A stretch of 64,000 nt of DNA from Leucobacter celer subsp. astrifaciens. GTDB taxonomy: Bacteria; Actinomycetota; Actinomycetes; Actinomycetales; Microbacteriaceae. The stretch lies in the NCBI RefSeq assembly GCF_001273835.1, contig NZ_JHEI01000133.1, positions 248,001 through 312,000 on the forward strand, given 5' to 3'. The notes under the pieces are model-generated. The model did no database searches. It was not told the origin of the DNA and worked only from the letters and a program-made list of their open reading frames with translations. Shown in pieces: positions 62,338 through 64,000 of this stretch. The position numbers and the translations under genes are program-made. Positions within the stretch are counted from its first letter, which is position 1, and every line of letters starts with the position of its first letter.

Positions 62338-64000
62338 ATGGCGCGTCAGACTGCTTCCCATGTCCCCGAAGAGGCTGCTGCGGTGTCCGCGGCCTCGCAG
62401 ATCGAGACGGGTTCCGCCCCGGCCGCTGCGGCTCCGGCCGCCGCGAAACGGACGGCCGCCTCGGGCAAGCCGAAAGCCTCCGCGACCCGGGCCAAATCGA
62501 CGGCGGGGAAGGCGAAGGCGACCGTCGCCAAGGCCAAGAGCTCGACGACGCGTGCGAAGACCGCCACCGCCAAAGCCACCACCGCGAAGACGGCTGCTGC
62601 GAAGACCGCCGCGGCCAAGCCCGCCGCCGCGAAGCCCACCGCCGCGAAGCCCACCGCTAAGCCCGCGGCAGCGAAGACGACTGCGCCGGAGGCGGCCCCG
62701 GTCGCAGCGGTGAAACGGGAGAAGAAGCCGCTCACGCGCAGCAAGCGCCCCCGCAAGGCCCCCGTCACCGGCCCCGTCACGATCGGTCGCAGCGGCTTCA
62801 CCAAGCTCAAGAACATCTCCGAGATCCGGCACTATCTGCGCACGAGCGATACGCCCGTGTTCTTCGTCGGTGCCACGGCCTTCAACCTGCTCGGCCTCGA
62901 TCGCTGGGTGCGCGGGTTCTCCTACATCTCCTACTACGACAGCTGGGACGGCACCCATCCGCGGGTGTTCACCCCCTCCGAGAAGCCGTTCGCCGAGTTC
63001 GAGAGCGGCGAGGAGATCAACAACTGGTTGCTGCGCAATCACGAGGTGCGCGCTCACATCGAGCGCCGCACGCCGCCCGGCGTGCGGCCGCAGGTGGTGA
63101 TGGTGTTCTTCGACGAGGAGACCGAGCGCATCTGCGAAGAGCTCGACTACGAGCTGATCCTGCCGAGCCATGAACTACGGGAGCGCCTCGACTCGAAGAT
63201 CGTGACGACCCAGATCGCCGATTCGGTCGGTGTGCCGAGCGTGCCCAACGCGCTCACCACGGTCAAGGACTGGGACGAGCTGGTGAAGGTCACGGAGGCG
63301 GCGGAGCTGGGGCAGGACCTGGTGATCCAGACCGCCTACGGCGACTCGGGCAAGACCACCTATTTCGTGACCAGCGAAGCCGAGTTCGCGGCCATCGCGG
63401 ATGAGGTCACCGGCGTCGAGATCAAGGTGATGAAGCGGATCAACAACCGCCCGATCGCCATCGAGGCCGTACTCACACGGCACGGCACCGTGGTCGGTCC
63501 GTGCATGACCGAGATCACCGGTCACGCGGACCTCACGCCCTACCGCGGCGGCTGGGCGGGCAACGAGATGTTCCCGACCGTGCTCGACGACGAGAGCCGG
63601 CACGCCGCCGTGCAGCTCGTGCGCAAGCTCGGCGATCGGCTGGCGAAGGAGGGGTACCGCGGCTTCTTCGAGGTCGATGTGCTGCTCGACACCGATACCG
63701 GCGACGTCTACCTGGGCGAGCTCAACCCGCGGGTCAGCGGAGCCTCGGCGATCACCAACGTCACTGCGGGGGCCTACGCCGACGTGCCGCTCTTCGCCTT
63801 CCACCTGCTCGAGTACTCGGGGATCGACTTCGAGGTCGACGTCGACGAGATCAACCGTCGCTGGGAGGAGCTCGCCTCGGAGGACGAGTGGAGCCACATG
63901 GTGATCAAGCACACCAGCAGTTCGGTGGAGCGCATCGACTCGGCTCCGCGCACGGGCCGGTACGTGCTGGATCACTACGGCAACCTGGTCTACAGTCACG
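62338..64000 (+). CDS. ATP-grasp protein with histone-H1-like N-terminal tail, 3' end cut by window
   Basis: The frame runs from ATG 62338 (GGAAGGAAACGCA in front) to the window edge, at least 554 residues. Residues about 35-140 are a Lys/Ala/Pro/Thr-rich tail with AAKP/TAK repeats like histone H1 or HU-C-terminal domains. From about 150 onward it is globular. An ATP-grasp/biotin-carboxylase-like core has LVIQTAYGDSGKTTYFV as glycine-rich loop and FEVDVLLDTDTGDVYLGELNPRVSGAS as metal-binding strand. Such enzymes ligate a carboxylate to an amine or thiol using ATP. The substrate is unknown. Confidence 0.85.
   Translation, partial: MARQTASHVPEEAAAVSAASQIETGSAPAAAAPAAAKRTAASGKPKASATRAKSTAGKAKATVAKAKSSTTRAKTATAKATTAKTAAAKTAAAKPAAAKPTAAKPTAKPAAAKTTAPEAAPVAAVKREKKPLTRSKRPRKAPVTGPVTIGRSGFTKLKNISEIRHYLRTSDTPVFFVGATAFNLLGLDRWVRGFSYISYYDSWDGTHPRVFTPSEKPFAEFESGEEINNWLLRNHEVRAHIERRTPPGVRPQVVMVFFDEETERICEELDYELILPSHELRERLDSKIVTTQIADSVGVPSVPNALTTVKDWDELVKVTEAAELGQDLVIQTAYGDSGKTTYFVTSEAEFAAIADEVTGVEIKVMKRINNRPIAIEAVLTRHGTVVGPCMTEITGHADLTPYRGGWAGNEMFPTVLDDESRHAAVQLVRKLGDRLAKEGYRGFFEVDVLLDTDTGDVYLGELNPRVSGASAITNVTAGAYADVPLFAFHLLEYSGIDFEVDVDEINRRWEELASEDEWSHMVIKHTSSSVERIDSAPRTGRYVLDHYGNLVYSH

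Overview
The window is very GC-rich, densely coded DNA from an actinobacterium. Gene order, the LAxTG sortase signals and the dispersed GTCATCCTGCGCGA and TTGAGCGAGCG repeats point to Microbacteriaceae, perhaps Leucobacter or a relative; the genus is a guess. No rRNA, tRNA, CRISPR array, prophage or insertion sequence was seen.

Layout. (1) 1-14.5 kb is an envelope and regulatory region. It holds a truncated FAD monooxygenase, two small unknown proteins, a membrane-anchored beta-lactamase-fold protein, two coupled class E sortase substrates, two tandem HTH regulators, a TetR regulator and a DUF2207 operon. (2) 14.7-20.4 kb has a DMT transporter, then two paralogous lipoproteins flanked by two paralogous TetR regulators. 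(3) 20.6-26.4 kb has a DUF6790 protein, a second beta-lactamase-fold lipoprotein, a PrsW-like protease, an agmatine-deiminase-family enzyme and an EamA exporter. (4) 26.7-40.2 kb is a catabolic island: MFS carrier, LeuB-like decarboxylating dehydrogenase, aldehyde dehydrogenase, SDR, amidase, a peptide-type ABC importer and a FadR-type GntR regulator. (5) 40.1-46.9 kb has an MFS exporter, Lrp regulator, acyl-CoA dehydrogenase-like enzyme, SLH-VanY carboxypeptidase, small membrane protein and M23 peptidase. (6) 47.1-62.2 kb is the conserved actinobacterial block ppa, tilS, hpt, ftsH, folE, folP-folB, folK, DUF3180, two PH-domain proteins, DUF2520, lysS, then a small membrane protein and cardiolipin synthase. 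(7) The window ends in an ATP-grasp protein with a histone-H1-like N-terminal tail.

How genes work together. The four enzyme classes of the catabolic island match the four steps of pantothenate breakdown (pantothenase, pantoate 4-dehydrogenase, 4-dehydropantoate dehydrogenase, dimethylmalate dehydrogenase). Two near-identical GntR-type operators (TGGTAAGRCCA) sit in its two divergent promoter regions and could control the whole island. In the housekeeping block the usual panC/panD genes between DUF2520 and lysS are missing, and a large palindrome lies there instead.

Regulation. A 50-bp element with fixed internal spacing occurs four times, always ahead of an envelope or transport operon (4277, 8728, 11775, 26412), which suggests an undescribed regulon. 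TGCA-N5-TGCA sites surround the TetR/lipoprotein cluster. Dispersed palindromic repeats also lie in frame inside two fused proteins (FolP-FolB and the double-ATPase ABC subunit), where they encode the inter-domain linkers.
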